From the NCBI GenBank assembly GCA_947646735.1, contig CANTFK010000661.1, positions 496,001 through 560,000 on the forward strand: 64,000 bases of DNA, in the 5' to 3' direction. The position numbers and the translations under genes were made by a program. Of this stretch, positions 21,485-34,090 are shown in pieces. How positions within the stretch are numbered: the first letter of the stretch is position 1; every line of letters starts with the position of its first letter. The DNA is from Peronospora farinosa. Taxonomy: Eukaryota; Oomycota; Peronosporomycetes; Peronosporales; Peronosporaceae. Under the pieces are notes generated by a model, which worked only from the letters and a program-made list of their open reading frames with translations, did not search any database and had not been told where the DNA came from.

Positions 21485-21990
21485 ATGTTTAGAGTAATCG
21501 AACAAATGGGTAGCATAGTCCCTGAGTTACCGAAAGGTCGGACCTTAACCCTTTTGGTTCATAGCGCTCGAGTACAAGGCTATGAACAAGTGATGACCCT
21601 TCTCGTGGATTCGGGTGCATCACATACTTTTGTGAAACTAGCGCCTTTGAAAAAGAGTCCGGCGAGTTATGAGTCGCTTTGCTAGGATGGCAAGCGAGAA
21701 GAGGCGACCGTTCGTTTATCGAGCGGCGCGCTCGCTAACTCGGAGGGAGTTCAAGTTGCACTCGCTTTCAGCTTTAGTGACTTCTCGTGTAAAGAGAAGT
21801 TCACAGTGTTAGGTATGGTGAGTCCGTATGACCTCATCCTAGGCATGCCTTGGTTGGCTAAAAACCAACCATGGATTGACTGGCGTACACGCACAGTCGC
21901 TAACTCTACTCAGGACACCGGAAAGGATGGGCTTTTGCGAGAGGCTTATGTGACTGATGCTGTGTGTCCAACACAGTCAAGAGTGTGATG
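21485..21990 (+). pseudogene. element B aspartic protease
   Basis: Catalytic LLVDSGASHTFV (about 21600-21635) and the later [19 protein letters not shown] (about 21825-21881), the two hallmarks of a gypsy protease. A stop near 21682 and a frame change separate them. Confidence 0.82.
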
Positions 21991-23450
21991 ACGGTATGCC
22001 AATCGACACCAGGTACTACCAAGCCTGGAGTAGCTGGAGGTGTCCTGACAGAAAGTTAAATGGCACCAATTCCTACCCAGCTCGAGGAGACAGTGTAGTG
22101 AATGGGACGATGACAAATAGTCATGTGTACAATGGCCCTGCACAGAGCCGAGAGACTGTGGCAGTTGATGGTAGGATGACAAGAAGTCAAGCGACACAAG
22201 AAATGGCACAGAGCCATGAGCCTGGTGCGGTTGGAAGGAGTGCGTTAGCTGAGATATCAAAGAAACCTTCTTCCAAGTCGAAGGTCGTGGTGACTCGAAG
22301 AACGAGCACCAGACGTATTAATACGATCAAGGGCACGTCGAAACGAGTGACCCGTGGATCAGTAACGGTCCAAGAAGACGAACCTACGAACGAGTTGTTC
22401 GAGGTCGTCGAAGACAAGATGACGGATTCATACTCAGTTGAGGTGCTCCAACTTGTCTTGGCATCTGCCGAGGAGATAGTAAATTTCTCGGAGATGACGT
22501 GGGATCTTATCCTGTCTGAACTAAAGGAAGAAAAGATCCACGAGATAGTCGCACCAGTTCCAGAAGAGAACGTGGTGGACTGTTGCTCTTCATCCACAAT
22601 GGATGAGAGCGTCTTGGAAACCAACAAGAAGAAACGGTTTACTTTTAAAAGCTGGGATGATTTGAAGGACAGCCTGATCTATGATGTTTTGTGGAAACAC
22701 CGTGATGTGTTTCCAGCAGAAGTGCCGAGTCGCCTACCGGCCGATAGGGGCATCAGGCACGAGATTGACCTGGAGCCTGGCACCAAGTATTGTGTGACCA
22801 GGCAATGGCCGTTGCCGAAGGAACAAGTCGATTACATCGATGAGTTCTTCGACAAGCGAGCTAAGGCGGGACATGTACGTGAGAGCAAGTCGCCTCACTG
22901 CAGCCCGACCTTCTGTGTGCGTAAAGCAACAGGTGGATGGCGCGTGGTTCATGCTTATAATAAGCTGAACACGGCCACCATTCCAGCTCAAACGCCGATC
23001 CCGCGGAAAGATGTCTTGTTTAATTCCATGGGAAAGTCAACTATCTTTTCCGCGTTGGATCTGAAGGATGGATACTATCAAGTTCTCATGAGAGATACTG
23101 ATGTAGCCAAAACGGCAGTAAGCACCCCAAGCGGTATGCTGTGGAGTGGCTTGTGATTGCCACAAGGATTGAAAAATGCACTAGCAACATTTAACCTAGT
23201 GGTGGCTTACGTGATGCGTCAGCACCGTACACACGCGCCCCATTAATTTGACGACGTGTTCGTGCATAGTAGGGCGGAGGACGGTCTGAGCGCAATAGAG
23301 TCGCACAAGCGACATTTGGACGCTGTTTTGCACATTCTGGGTGACGTCCAATTATACGTTAACTTCCAAAAGTGCGTGATAGGGGTCCCCGAGATACCTG
23401 TGCTGGGCTGCATCGTTGGTACGCGACCCTGGAAGTCCACGAAACAATGT
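21957..23450 (+). pseudogene. pol: element B protease-RT linker and reverse transcriptase, truncated
   Basis: An open stretch to 23156 carries a linker with short repeats around MTRSQATQEMAQS (about 22110-22240), then the RT N-terminal half (CVTRQWPLPKEQVDYIDEF, SPHCSPTFCVRKATGGWRVV, ALDLKDGYYQVLM). After 23156 a stop and small changes break it: the catalytic box is FDDVFVHS (about 23249-23272), with a stop in place of the residue before FDD. Similarity ends near 23440, inside the RT thumb. RNase H and integrase are absent, so the element was cut off here by a later rearrangement. Confidence 0.85.
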
Positions 23451-23499
23451 CTCTGATAACCAAAACTGGGGACACCAAGCGACGATCCGAAGAGAATAG

Positions 23500-24180
23500 G
23501 AGTCGAAGGTCATGGATGGGGACTTGGAACTTTGGCGCTTGTATGGTCTCGAAGGTGCTGTCGAACCAGAGCCACTGGAGGTCATGAATGATCTCTTCAC
23601 GCGATACCGTACAGTGAGAGGCAAAGCGACGAACAACGCGTATACCGACGATTCGTTGCAGAGGTATTGTGTGCATTCATCAGACGCTGGAACGCAAGCC
23701 GACGTGAAGGAAAGACCTTCACATCCTGGCTAGACGGTCGCGAGGGAACTCGTGATAGACACGCTATTGGCGACCTGCGCCGACGCATCTGTCGCATGCC
23801 TTGTGACGAGTATCACCTTTGTCACGTCCACATTCGTGGGGATGTACAACGTGCAACATGGACAGATCGCAACCGGTTAGACAGGAATGGGACGACTAGT
23901 GTGTACGCGGGTAATTTCCATCATATTCGTCCATGGATTGCCCGTTATGAGAGAAGCCTTTCGGAGCTCCAGGTGTCCGAGCTACGGCGATTGAGAGCGC
24001 GTCCTTACGATCGCCGTGGGCTTTCACGTAGCCGAGGTCGTCAAGCAGCATTATTTATCGAGATCGCATCAATGCAACTGCATTTTCCGGAATGGCTTTT
24101 CTGTTTATGCAGTTTTCAGATAGCCATTTTCAGACGCTGTGATGGAAAGGGCTTTCCATTTCATCTTGCAACAAAATGAT
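23500..24180 (+). pseudogene. fragment of the D-type accessory (antisense) gene
   Basis: The product in two frames matches the protein encoded antisense to element D (32757-34052): LWRLYGLEGA against WSLYGLSGA, CAFIRRWN against CAFIQRWN, RICRMPCDEYHLCHVH against RVCEEA-stop-NEDRLCFVH, and IARYERSLSE against IAKYERSLSE. It has one frameshift near 23670. It follows the truncated RT of element B in the same orientation, which is not the order seen in D, so a junction by rearrangement near 23440-23510 is likely. Function unknown; it has a Cys/His cluster and an Arg-rich tail. Confidence 0.72.
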
Positions 24181-25500
24181 GAGGTTAGTTTGTTGTTGTT
24201 GAAGGCAAATGCCGAAGCAATGTATCAAGGTCATATTTCTCATGTTCTCCATGGTCACTTTCTAATTTCCGGCTAAGTAAGCAGATCAATAAGCTTGGCA
24301 CGAGTAAGGGTGACTTTTTTACCCAAGATCACTGACGACGGCGATGTACCGCCGGGAGATGCTCCCTCAACACTTGGGAGCCAAGATGCACAAGTGCAGT
24401 GGAAACACGAGCCTGGGTCCTGGGCCAAGGGCGGCTAGCCGGGTCCCGTTCGCGACTGCAGTCAACTGCTTCAGCCACAGCATCGACCCCGGCTAATGTA
24501 TCGACCCCAGATTACCCAACAGACCCGGCGAAAGAAATGACCCTAGTGAGCCCACCAGCCTTGGCGACAAAATGAATCCCGTCGGCCGCAGTGTCTAGAC
24601 ATCGGCGGAGGTCGGTGAGTCGCAAGATCGATGGTGCGCACAGCTTCGAGACCTAAAATAAAGAGGCTGGATGATGATCTGACAATAATGATTTACTTGA
24701 GGAGGAGGCGCTTGCAGATTAATTGATGGGATGCGATGTACTTCCGTCGTTGCCCGGTCGTTTGGTATGCACGCACCCAAGAGCGGTTGCGATGCTTAGA
24801 CTTTTGAGGAATATCTCGAAGGCAAGGTCATCGCGGTCGTGCCTTATTCCGTTCGTATGCCTTAACATAATGCTGAGAACACGCTGCTTTTACAACCTTC
24901 GGAACGATGAAAACAGGGGACAACTTCTGATTCACTCAGTCGGGAGCTAGTCAAGGGGGCAAAGCGCACGTGTTACAATTTGGACACCCGACGTCTCACC
25001 TTTTTTTGCCAGGCGGCTGCGGCGATCTGGCATGCAAAATTTAATTTTATTTCGTGGTACTCACCTTCAACTTTTGTGTCCAGTAGCCTGGAGAGGGATG
25101 ACATCGCTACTTCATTAAATCCCACCAAGACTTAAATTCGCAACATTCTGCAGTATCAAGTGATAATTTTGGTTCGTGGTGTGGCTGCGAGCACTGTCCA
25201 AGCTATTATGTCGTCGAGTGTGTAATGCTCGGTAACGCCGGTGGTTTCGAGGTGTCTGATTGGGACAGAGGCTTATTTTTAACTTGTTTGTAGCTTTTTT
25301 TAATACCGTTTCATGCCCCAAAAAGATCAAGTTGGTGACGCACATCACGACTCCCGACACATCATTGCTTATCCATCATCATCGTCATTTCTAACGGGTC
25401 CCCTGTTTTTCTGTTACTCGCCGTATCATTCAAGTTCAAAATACGAGGCCAGCAGGGGCGGATTATTATGTGAACAATACCGTGAGTTCATCGGTACGCA
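24181..25500. other. no recognisable gene
   Basis: Base composition is mixed and all frames are broken at short intervals. I see no LTR ends, no transposase or RT motif and no RNA gene. Confidence 0.5.
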
Positions 25501-27560
25501 CAATGTTGCCAAACAGTCAGCGTCTTGACTTTTAAGACCCTCGATGTAAATGGGGGCCTGCAGCATTTCACCGGAACGACAGATACATTACAGAAAACTA
25601 CGGCCAAGCTGAACGATGACGCTTGCAAGGCACCACTGCTGACCAAGATCTCCCAGTCTTTTTTGAGAGAATTTTTAGGGATGGAGTTATTCCCGTCTTC
25701 TACCCGTTTACAGCCAGCGGCGAGTGGCAGTGCCACGGGTGCCGTGGTATGACCCAGGAGCGAGCAAATAAAAGCGGCACTTACGTCCTAATTCGGTTTC
25801 ATTTACTCAACCGGCGACTTCTAATGTTACACCGCTACGACGTTCGCGGTTAAAAGAAGCTGAGGGACCATCAAGTCTTCGATTGAGGGTTCGGCATCAT
25901 CCGCCAAGCAGAGCGCGACGAATACGATTTAAAGTGGCTACGAAGCCTCCCTCTTCGACTAAGGCATTATTGCCTAAAAAAAGAGCACCCGCGACCACGT
26001 TCCGTGACATCAGCCGCTGCTGTCATGGCTGCTAAGCATCGTGCACAGGCAATTTTTCGAACTGGACCACCTGATCGAAGGTGATAGTACGGAATCCACG
26101 TCAATTCATGCAACAATCACTGTTTTAGATCCCGCTGCGTCTGCGAAGTTATCCATGGTTACGGTATAGCGCTGGCTCAATCTCAAGTGGCGGACGCACA
26201 GTCGTACATTCAAACTTCTGACTTTAATTGCTGCAAAAAAGAAGTTAAATGCCGAAAATAAGAAAGCTTGCGACTTCGAGGCTCACGCTCATGCGTTTGA
26301 AGTGGCTGTTAATCGCGAAAATACGGGTTTCGACCATAATGCTGCTCTCGAAGATGCAAATGGAGACTTGCCTACATTGGATATCGATCCGCTAGTACAG
26401 AGGCGAATCGAGCGGAGACAGCAGCAGCAACAGCCACGAACAAACTCCAAAATTGACACACCGCTTGGCAAAAATTACACCAAGAGAGACGCCCGAAATA
26501 TATGTTGCAAATTAGTGCGTTGTCTCACCGCCGAGCGAGATGCCTGCTGCGACGGCAGAAAAAATTGGGGAGAAACAATGTTTGACAATTCAGAAAATCT
26601 TGTCGACTTATGTTCGCCGCAAACGGGGCACGTAAGTGCTCCAAACAAGGCAGCACTGGGTGCGGTCCCACCTAGGGATGCATCACCTGATTCGGCTCCA
26701 CCGGAAAATTGTCCGACAATTTTCTAGGACCCAGATTACCTAGACACCCATGATCGTGATGTAAGTATGGTGGAAAGCACATTTACGTTTGGAAATACCA
26801 TGCGCATGGATGATGTTGACGGAGGGGCGTAACACCTCCCCCATGCGCCGCCAGTGATCCTATACCAGCAAATCTAGCTAAAGCTATCGAGGATGAGCTC
26901 AAGGCCCCCTTTAGGAACTATCTCTGACCTATCCATGGGCACTTTGACACGATCCATTGATTCTGGTGAGGTATCGAGTACACAGGTGGAGCTTAATTTT
27001 CCGATGAGTCTGATTAGCACTCAAGATACAAAAGATCAGACATTACGTGTAACTAGAGTGCGCAAACTCCCTGACACCGCATCGGCTAGAGTTGCGGCCG
27101 CCATAATGCCGGAGGGCACGTAACGCATATCGGCGAACACGGCTGCGATTCGTAAATGGGTTTTCCAGTGCAAAGTGGTTCCCACAGTTCCTATTTCACT
27201 GTCAGTTGGCCCAAAGAGTAGATACGCATGTATCTAAGCATGCGCGATGGAATTGGCTACACTTTTCAGTGAACTGCCGCATCCAATTTTTACCTCGGTT
27301 CATTGCCGAGGGAATCTTATAAAGCCTCTAGAATTCTATCAATAGCGAGTCTAAACTGTCTGCTATACGTCAGCATACCACACACGCCGATGAGAAGCTT
27401 CGAAAGATGTGTACTGGTAGGGCTGCAACGTCAGACGGTCAGTCTGGACATATTCAATGGAAGACGACGGAAAACATAAAGCGCTGAAGATAATTCAGCA
27501 AATTTCAGCTGTGCGCGACTGTCGTAAAACCGCTCCTGGACTTAAATGAATGGGGCGTCC
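25501..27560 (+). other. decayed coding-like DNA, possibly LINE ORF1
   Basis: Several plus-strand frames look coding-like but are broken: 25525-25850 (a stretch reading FRDGVIPVFYPFTASGEW followed by a CHGC pair), 26302-26727 (141 codons, acidic then Gln- and Arg-rich, RRQQQQQPRTN), and 26893-27120. They lie upstream of and in the same direction as the LINE at 27900, so ORF1 of that element is the likeliest source. I recognise no domain, so this is inference from position. Confidence 0.3.
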
Positions 27561-27899
27561 TTTATGTCCTGTGTGTTTTGCTAGCTCAGATTGCACCTGT
27601 CGAGAGTGAGACGATAGTGGTGATGCCACAGTCCAAAAAGGTGCACGCGGCTGTCTGCAGCATTATGTGCAAATCTGACAACTAAAAGTCCGGCGATCGA
27701 CCTTATGGCCGTGATGGTCAACTGTTGGACTTTCAGTACTAAGAGCGCCTCAGCTGCGCAAGAGGCTGATTCGTTAGGAGGGGGCGGATACCAGTCCTTC
27801 TTTCTCATATTCTGTAAAAGGACTCTAGTCGCTACACAGACTAAAGTCTTCTTTTATTCGTCTTCCAAGGGAATATACACTTGACGTCGTCGTCGGGTA
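27561..27899. other. no recognisable gene
   Basis: Short gap between the possible ORF1 remnants and the LINE endonuclease region, with no feature I can support. Confidence 0.4.
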
Positions 27900-30800
27900 A
27901 TGTTGAAGAATTTTCAAAGGACACGCAAAATCAGCATTGGTCTGCACTTTCAAAATGTCGCGGGATATTCCCAAGAATACGAATGCTGTGCAGAATGGTT
28001 ATGTCATTTTAGGCAGCGCAAATTACAGGATGCCATCGACTTGGTCCTATCACAAAAATTGCGGGTCTCTGTTGGTGGAGCAGCAAGTCTAAATAAGTTG
28101 TACAACACCACAAATGCTTCGTGGACAAGCCCGGATGCACTCGAAGAACCGATTCCGAAGCAGCGCGTGGAAAGTTTCGATTTTACTTAATTCGTAAGTG
28201 TCGATTACTGAAATGTAACCATGGTATGAGATAAATTGGGCACCGCACTGGATGACTTTTTCAATTACTGTTCGAAGCGAAACCGCACTAGTTGTAAACG
28301 TATATGCCTTGAGTGGTAAGACTGAAAAAGAGGCGTTTTTCGAGATGCTTCGACATCACCTGCTAGAACACGACGGATCCTTGTTCGTGGGCGGGGACTT
28401 CAGCTGCCCATTGGTGCCTCGACATAACCGACCTTTTGTATCTCCGCCTGGCAGACATATTCACAGGCGCTGACTCGGAGTTTAGATCAACGGCAACTTT
28501 ACCATTTTTTCAAAGATGAAATGGAGAGAGCGGAAGAAGAAAGGGCCATATCATCCTTTCATGCGGCGGCGCAAAACTTATGTACACTTTGCTTGAAGGT
28601 TGATCAGCCAGTTTTCAACTTGACCGGTGGTATGTGAGTGATCTTCATGCTAAATGCGTTCGAGGCGTCGATCTATATGTACTTGGACTAGCCGATGACT
28701 ACAATGGAGTTAGTATATGGATTGGGGCGCCCCGACATGTTGTGCGCGTACGTAAGCCACGGCGCTTCTATCCAATTCTAAGCTGTACACAAACACCCGT
28801 ATCCTGCGCCATTCTCGCGTCAATTGAGCTGGCACAGATTGAAGTTGATAAATTGATTTCTCTTCCAACGTCAAACTATCGTATGGCCAGAAGATTGGCC
28901 GACTGGTGGAATATATGGAAGATGTATTAGCGCAAATTTTAATGGGGCTGGAACGTACCGTCACTAGCTTACACGTGCGCTTGGGAAATACTTAAATCCA
29001 AGTATTAGGTATTAAGTAAATTTAACTCAGATTTTTATTTTGGTTTTAATTCGTACTCATTACGAAGATTTTAGTCGTGATAAATACGACAGTGTTCCCG
29101 CCTTTCGGGAACCACACAATTTCAGGTTGATTTAGCATTGGTCCATATTGGGGACTTTAGGCCCAATAATAAACCAATAGTAAAATGCCACGCTGTGCCC
29201 GCTATTCGGGCCCAGCACCTGCCTACATATGTGCTTGTTTCTTTGTGAAAACTATGTGTGTAATGTAGCACATTACACATATATTTTGTGGCGACTACCA
29301 AGGCAGCTCGCCAGAGTCTGACGCGCAGCTTAGGAAAGCGTCTTAAAGCGCCTATGTGCCGTCTAGATGCGAAGAAGTTAGAGAAGCGCTCGTTAGCTTA
29401 CTTAATAGCGTGTGCTCAAGCGATATTCGACCAACCGTGCCCCGTCGATACTCCCGCGGAACTTCGGCAAAATGTCGTGGAGTGACAATGATAATGGCAG
29501 AGAGCCAAAGAAGACCGACTTCTTGTCCAGCCCACGTACTCTCCAGGCAAGACTTCTCGTCGTTTCTTCGCGCGGGTGTCGACAAAATCTCAGGACAACA
29601 CTATCGTTTTTTTGGTGGACAAGCTACATACGGGTCGAATCGGTCACGGGAATGGCGAATGAAATGGCAGACGGCTGGGGGCATCGTATGACTAACTTTT
29701 ATTGTCCAGATACTACCACTGCAATTTTTGAGCTAGCCTCCACACCGGAATGGGTTTATGACTCTATTGTGACGTTAGCCATATCTCCAGACGATGTGTG
29801 TGCGGATTTGAAGAAGCTTAAACTTGGTAAAACCGGGGGACCGGATGAAATCAACAGCACATTTTTACCGCGATTACGCGGACGCGCTTGCTCCTATTCT
29901 CGTAGCACTGTGCACTAGAAGGTTCGAATGCAGTGTGCTACCGACGTCTTTTGGTGAAGCGAACTTGCAGTGTATGAAGAAGCTGTAGCTTTCGCCTTGC
30001 CACTTGATCATCGGCCAATCGCGCTGCTCAACAGTGACTACAAGTTTTTTTTACAAAGATCCTTTCGTTTCGGGTGAGGCCGATGCTGTCTCGTATCGTT
30101 CTGCTAGCTAAAGTTGGGTTTGTCCCGCAGCGGTCGATCCATATAGCCCTTGACATTTTTCCGGCGGCTCGCAAAGCGGCGAGTGCTGACAGCGATCTAC
30201 ACGGAGACATTTTTCAGGTTCTCAATTTTGCCAGAGCATACGACATGTTGCAACGTCCGTTTCTACTATCAGTGTTGACGTGGCTTCTCTTCTCTCCCCT
30301 ATTTGCAGAAGTCATGGCGGCATTACACCGCAAAAAGACATGTCGATTTATTGTGAATGAACACCGTTTAATTCGACGCAAAGTTCACTGTGGCATACGG
30401 CAAGGGTGCCCTCTCGCTCCTCTTTATTGTATACTCGCCTTGGATAGTGTTTACTGGGTGATTCAAGAGAGGGATAAATCTGCGGAATATCTCTTGCATC
30501 TGGGGGGAGAACCACTGACTTATAATTGTCGGGCTACACTGACGACACGGCGGTTTATCTTCGCGATAGATCTGCGTTTTTGCCTTTTATTACGATTCTC
30601 AAAGACTTTGCTGCTGTTTCAGGCCTGCTGACGAATCGAGTGAAGTCTATGATTATCGAGCTTGACCCTCGCGGATCATCCTTGCCTTTAAACACGTGTG
30701 GCCTTGATTTACAGTCTTCAAGCTGGTCCTGCAGATATCTTGGTGTACTTTAGGTCCAACAGGATGTGGTAAGTGGCGACTGGTATAAATTCATACGATC

Positions 30801-31125
30801 TCTATGGAGTAAACTTGCACTAGCACGAGAAAAGACTCATATGGTGGAACAACGAGCTCGGCTCGCTAGAGCCATCACGGTGCCCAAAATTACCCAATTA
30901 TCATGGCACTGCGATCCACCTCCCGCCATGGTTTCTCGGTTGTAGGGTTTGTTTATGGAATTTGTCTGGGTCGTCCGTGATGGCAAGAGGTCCCTACCGT
31001 GGGTCCCTTCAGAGGTGGCTTCACTACCGCTACAGCAAGGTGAGCTATCGGTGCCGTGTATTCGTACGAAATTAATGACTATGGAAGAGAACTCTGTTGA
31101 ATAGAGGACGTGGACATCTACAGTC
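27900..31125 (+). pseudogene. non-LTR (LINE) retrotransposon ORF2: APE endonuclease and RT, decayed
   Basis: Plus-strand fragments in order. N-terminal endonuclease at 27900-28190. VVNVYALSGKTEKEAFFEM and the GGDFS box (usually GGDFN) at 28290-28410. A middle part at 28630-28935. DDVCADLKKLKLGKTGGPDEI, typical of the RT entry region, at 29790-29850. Then RT proper: IALLNSDYKFF, GFVPQRS, a damaged FARAYDML, RQGCPLAPLYCILALDSVY (about 30399-30455), and GYTDDT for the usual GYADDT catalytic box (about 30530). A C-terminal region runs to 31125, where the LTR of element E cuts it. Several frameshifts and stops, no poly(A) end. The element would have copied itself by target-primed reverse transcription. 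Confidence 0.85.
28938..29277 (-). repeat. solo LTR of the element D family, inside the LINE
   Basis: 340 bp matching the two D LTRs (32402-32743, 39702-40043) end to end, with decayed ends (TTTAATGGGG for TGTAACGGGG, CACATTACA for CCCATTACA). It is more diverged than the D LTRs are from each other, so it is an older insertion. No clear target duplication is left. LINE sequence continues on both sides. Confidence 0.92.
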
Positions 31126-31778
31126 TGTAACGGGGTTACACGACGGTTGTAATATCATTCCGAAAATTTACGGTTGAACTTTCCTTTTATTGCATATAAT
31201 GTATTCTTGATACTTCTCGTTAGGGAGGTATTAAGTATGAGCGTTAAAGATACGGCATCCAATAATATTGTATCTAATCGATTAGAATTCGATAATCGAT
31301 AAAGCTGTACTAAGTACATCATACACAGATGTTTAGACGATACGTCGTCCAATAGCAAAGTTTGCATATAATAATTACTATTATAGTAATTTATCTAGTG
31401 TATGGTACTTAGAGTAGGACTATTCATAAAATCTTAATGCATTTTTTAATGCATAAATAAAATCAGTTCTCCTTTTGAGTTTAAAATCGCAAGTCATTCT
31501 GACTTGTTCTCTTGTGCACTTCGTGCGTAGGTTCTCTGAACCTTTAAGCTTCTAGCTTGTTCTTGCACTCTGTGCGTTGGTTCTATAAATCTTAAGCTTA
31601 TTGCTTGTAGACTAAAAGTCTCTCTCCTAGTTCCTTAGAACAGGGTGACTTTCAAGTCCTTTACTTAATTCCTTAGAACTAAAAGGCTTTTAACCTTAAC
31701 TCTATTTAGTTCTCTCGAACTAAGAGGCTTCCAGCCGAAAGTCTTCCTCTGGCTAAAGAGCTGTGCAGCTCCGCTACA
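31126..31778 (+). repeat. 5' LTR of element E (653 bp)
   Basis: TGTAACGGGGTTACACG...CCGCTACA, followed by the primer-binding site. It aligns with 46027-46665 but with many substitutions in the first 150 bases. Confidence 0.88.
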
Positions 31779-31802
31779 CTTGGTAGCACTTGTAGTCAAT
31801 CC
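31779..31802 (+). promoter_or_regulatory. primer-binding site of element E
   Basis: CTTGGTAGCACTTGTAGTC right after the LTR end; same core as in B, D and F. Confidence 0.7.
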
Positions 31803-31838
31803 TACACCTGAGTCTTTAAAGACTGACCTTTTGTGAGG

Positions 31839-32401
31839 ATGGAGAATCACAATCACCTGTCTGAGGCGCAACGAATCGCACTAGATAAATTATCTGCGTT
31901 CGTTGGGCGAAGTTCTTTTGGCCAAGGCCCCGAGGTTCTAAATGCTCGTCTTGAGGCCTTCATGCGTTACGAGGCAACGCTACCCGGGCAGGTTCACGAC
32001 CAGGCAGCGTCAGCTGCGCCTACGCAGTATTTCCGATACCTGTGTCCAATGCAGAGCCAAAGGCTCGCCCACTTATTTTATACGTTAAAACCTTTAGGGG
32101 GAAGAAGGAAGTAATCTTCTCCTCTGGATCCGAGGCGTTGAAATGGCAATGGATGCCGCCATGCTTGTGTCAGATAAGCAACGAGTTGGCTTGGCCATTT
32201 CTAAGCTCGGTTGAAGAGCTAGAGAGTGGCTTTAACGAGCGATGTCTCTGTGAATGCCGCATTTCCCACCTGGGAAATGCTTAAATAGCAATTATCTTGC
32301 GTGTTTGCACCGCCTAATCAGGCTTATCGTGTGCGCTCACGCTTCTTAGCTACCCGACAGGGTAAGAAAGAAATCTCGGACTACGTCCAAGAGTTGAGAA
32401 C
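31839..32401 (+). pseudogene. gag: element E gag, 5' part
   Basis: Starts ATGGAGAATCAC 60 bases after the LTR. Gag-like helical text: SEAQRIALDKLSAF, then in other frames [20 protein letters not shown] and RSRFLATRQGKKEISDYVQEL, which matches the gag of element D ([21 protein letters not shown]). Two frameshifts. Cut at 32401 by the LTR of element D. Confidence 0.8.
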
Positions 32402-32743
32402 TGTAACGGGGCTAGAACGTACCGTCACTAGCTTACACGTGCGCTTGAGGAAGACTCAAGCCCAAGTATTAGGTATTAAGTAAATTTAACTCAGATTTTT
32501 ATTTTGGTTTTAATTCGTACTAATTACGAAGATTTTAGTCGTAATAAATACGACAGTGTTCCCGCCTTTCGGGAACCACACAATTTCAGGTTGATTTAGC
32601 ATTGGTCCATATTGGGGACTTTAGGCCCAATAATAAACCAATAATAAATTACCACGCTGTGCCCGCTATTCGGGCCCAGCACCTGCCTACATATGTAATT
32701 GTTTATTTGTGTTAATGCTATATGTGTAATGTAGCCCATTACA
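32402..32743 (-). repeat. 3' LTR of element D (342 bp)
   Basis: On the minus strand TGTAATGGGC...GTTACA. Preceded on that strand by the purine tract GAGAAGGGGGTGA (32744-32756). Confidence 0.93.
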
Positions 32744-32756
32744 TCACCCCCTTCTC

Positions 32757-34052
32757 ATGACAGCACTCACCAACCGTGAGTGCTCAACTGTCGAAAACCC
32801 TTCGCCCACAAACGAACAAGCAATGTACGGAGACCCAGAACCCAATCCAGCAGGACGCCCAAGATACATCAGCGGGAATGCATCAACCAGCATCATGGCG
32901 CGGCAGCTCATACCTTGGTCGCTGTACGGCTTGTCCGGAGCTCACGCTCCGGACTCATTGGACATGATGCGGGACTACTTCCGCCGATTTCGAAAACTGC
33001 GCGGGAAAGGTCTTGATGGAATCGAGCATGAAGCTCTACAACGTTATTGGTGCGCCTTCATCCAACGTTGGAATCGGATGCTTGAGGATGGTAGCAGCTT
33101 CCAGTTATGGCTCGCCAATCGAGAGGAACTTCGCGCCGATCACTCCATCGGCGCGCTACGCGAAAGAGTGTGTGAGGAAGCTTGAAATGAGGACCGTCTC
33201 TGCTTCGTCCATGTTAATGAAGGATGCCAATCTTGTGACTCGACTACACGCCCAACTCATGACGAATGGCGACGACACATCGCTGAGTGTCCACTCAGCG
33301 ATCGCGAACGAAGTTGGATTGCAAAGTATGAGCGAAGTCTGAGCGAACGGAGAAGCGCAGTTATTCGTGGTGCGCCTCGCTGGCAGCACCACTCGCGACA
33401 GCGGAGTCAATCTCCGCGGGATCATCAGCGCAGGGCAGCGACACGTTCGCTTGTCCGTCCTGCTTCGCGATTCTCGCCTCGCAATCGTGATATGTATTCA
33501 CCGCGACGTTCTCGTTCACGGCGTCGTTCTCATTCGCGACATCGTTCTCGTTCTGGTCATCGTTCCCGTTTCCGACAACGTGGATCTCCTTATCACTCTC
33601 GTTTGTCACGAGAGCGTTCGCGTGCTCGCCCGCATTGGGATAGCCCGACTTCGTGGCTTCATACGACAGAACCACATCTGGAACGTCACGAAGGAGCGAG
33701 TAACGTGGTTCCCATGTATCCTGCTCGGGAGGGAATCCAAGCCAACGTACTCGGTACCTACGCACAGATGGAACCGCACGCTTCTCATGAGCCGACTGCA
33801 GTAATGGTTGTGAAGGGTCCTCGTGACCCACAATGCGGTCTACAATCCAGCGCACCTGTCCCTCCGCATCAACAAGCGGAGGAGGGCCCTCGCGATGGTA
33901 ATGCTGGCGTCCAGGTTGCCCAGGAAGATGTTGATCAGGCCGTGAACATATCTGCCGATGCTCAGCTGGAGGCTGAGGCTGCCAGTGAACGTGCTGCCCA
34001 GGCGAAGAAGACTGCGAGTGAGACCCGGCAGTCGAACTGTGAACTGCTCTAG
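32757..34052 (+). CDS. antisense accessory frame of element D, RS-rich, one in-frame TGA
   Basis: One plus-strand phase of 432 codons opposite the 3' end of D pol, with a single TGA at 33183-33185. The ATG overlaps the edge of the D purine tract, 14 bases from the 3' LTR. Regions: a helical N-terminal part (WSLYGLSGAHAPDSLDMM, CAFIQRWN); a Cys/His cluster around codons 143-180 (LCFVHVNEGCQSC, HIAECPLSD); an Arg/Ser-rich stretch (about codons 215-285, SRSRRRSHSRHRSRSGHRS); a hydrophilic, Ala/Glu-rich helical C-terminus. The related fragment at 23500-24180 has TGT (Cys) where D has TGA, so the stop is a recent nonsense change in a once open frame. The C-terminal half overlaps the pol chromodomain. 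An RNA- or chromatin-binding role is only inferred from the RS and Cys/His content. Confidence 0.6.
33361..34050 (-). pseudogene. pol: element D chromodomain tail of pol
   Basis: Minus-strand frame ending at 33361 with a chromodomain about 33855-33690: QVRWIVDRIV, RRYRVRWLGFPPEQDTWEP. It is preceded by the linker PPPLVDAEG also seen in element E. It is out of phase with the upstream pol part (ends 34091), so a frameshift lies near 34050-34090. After the chromodomain an acidic, Asn-rich tail follows. The whole stretch is also the coding region of the antisense frame. Confidence 0.78.
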
Positions 34053-34090
34053 CGGATAAGGATTCTGGAGCGCCAGATGCTTGGTCAGGT

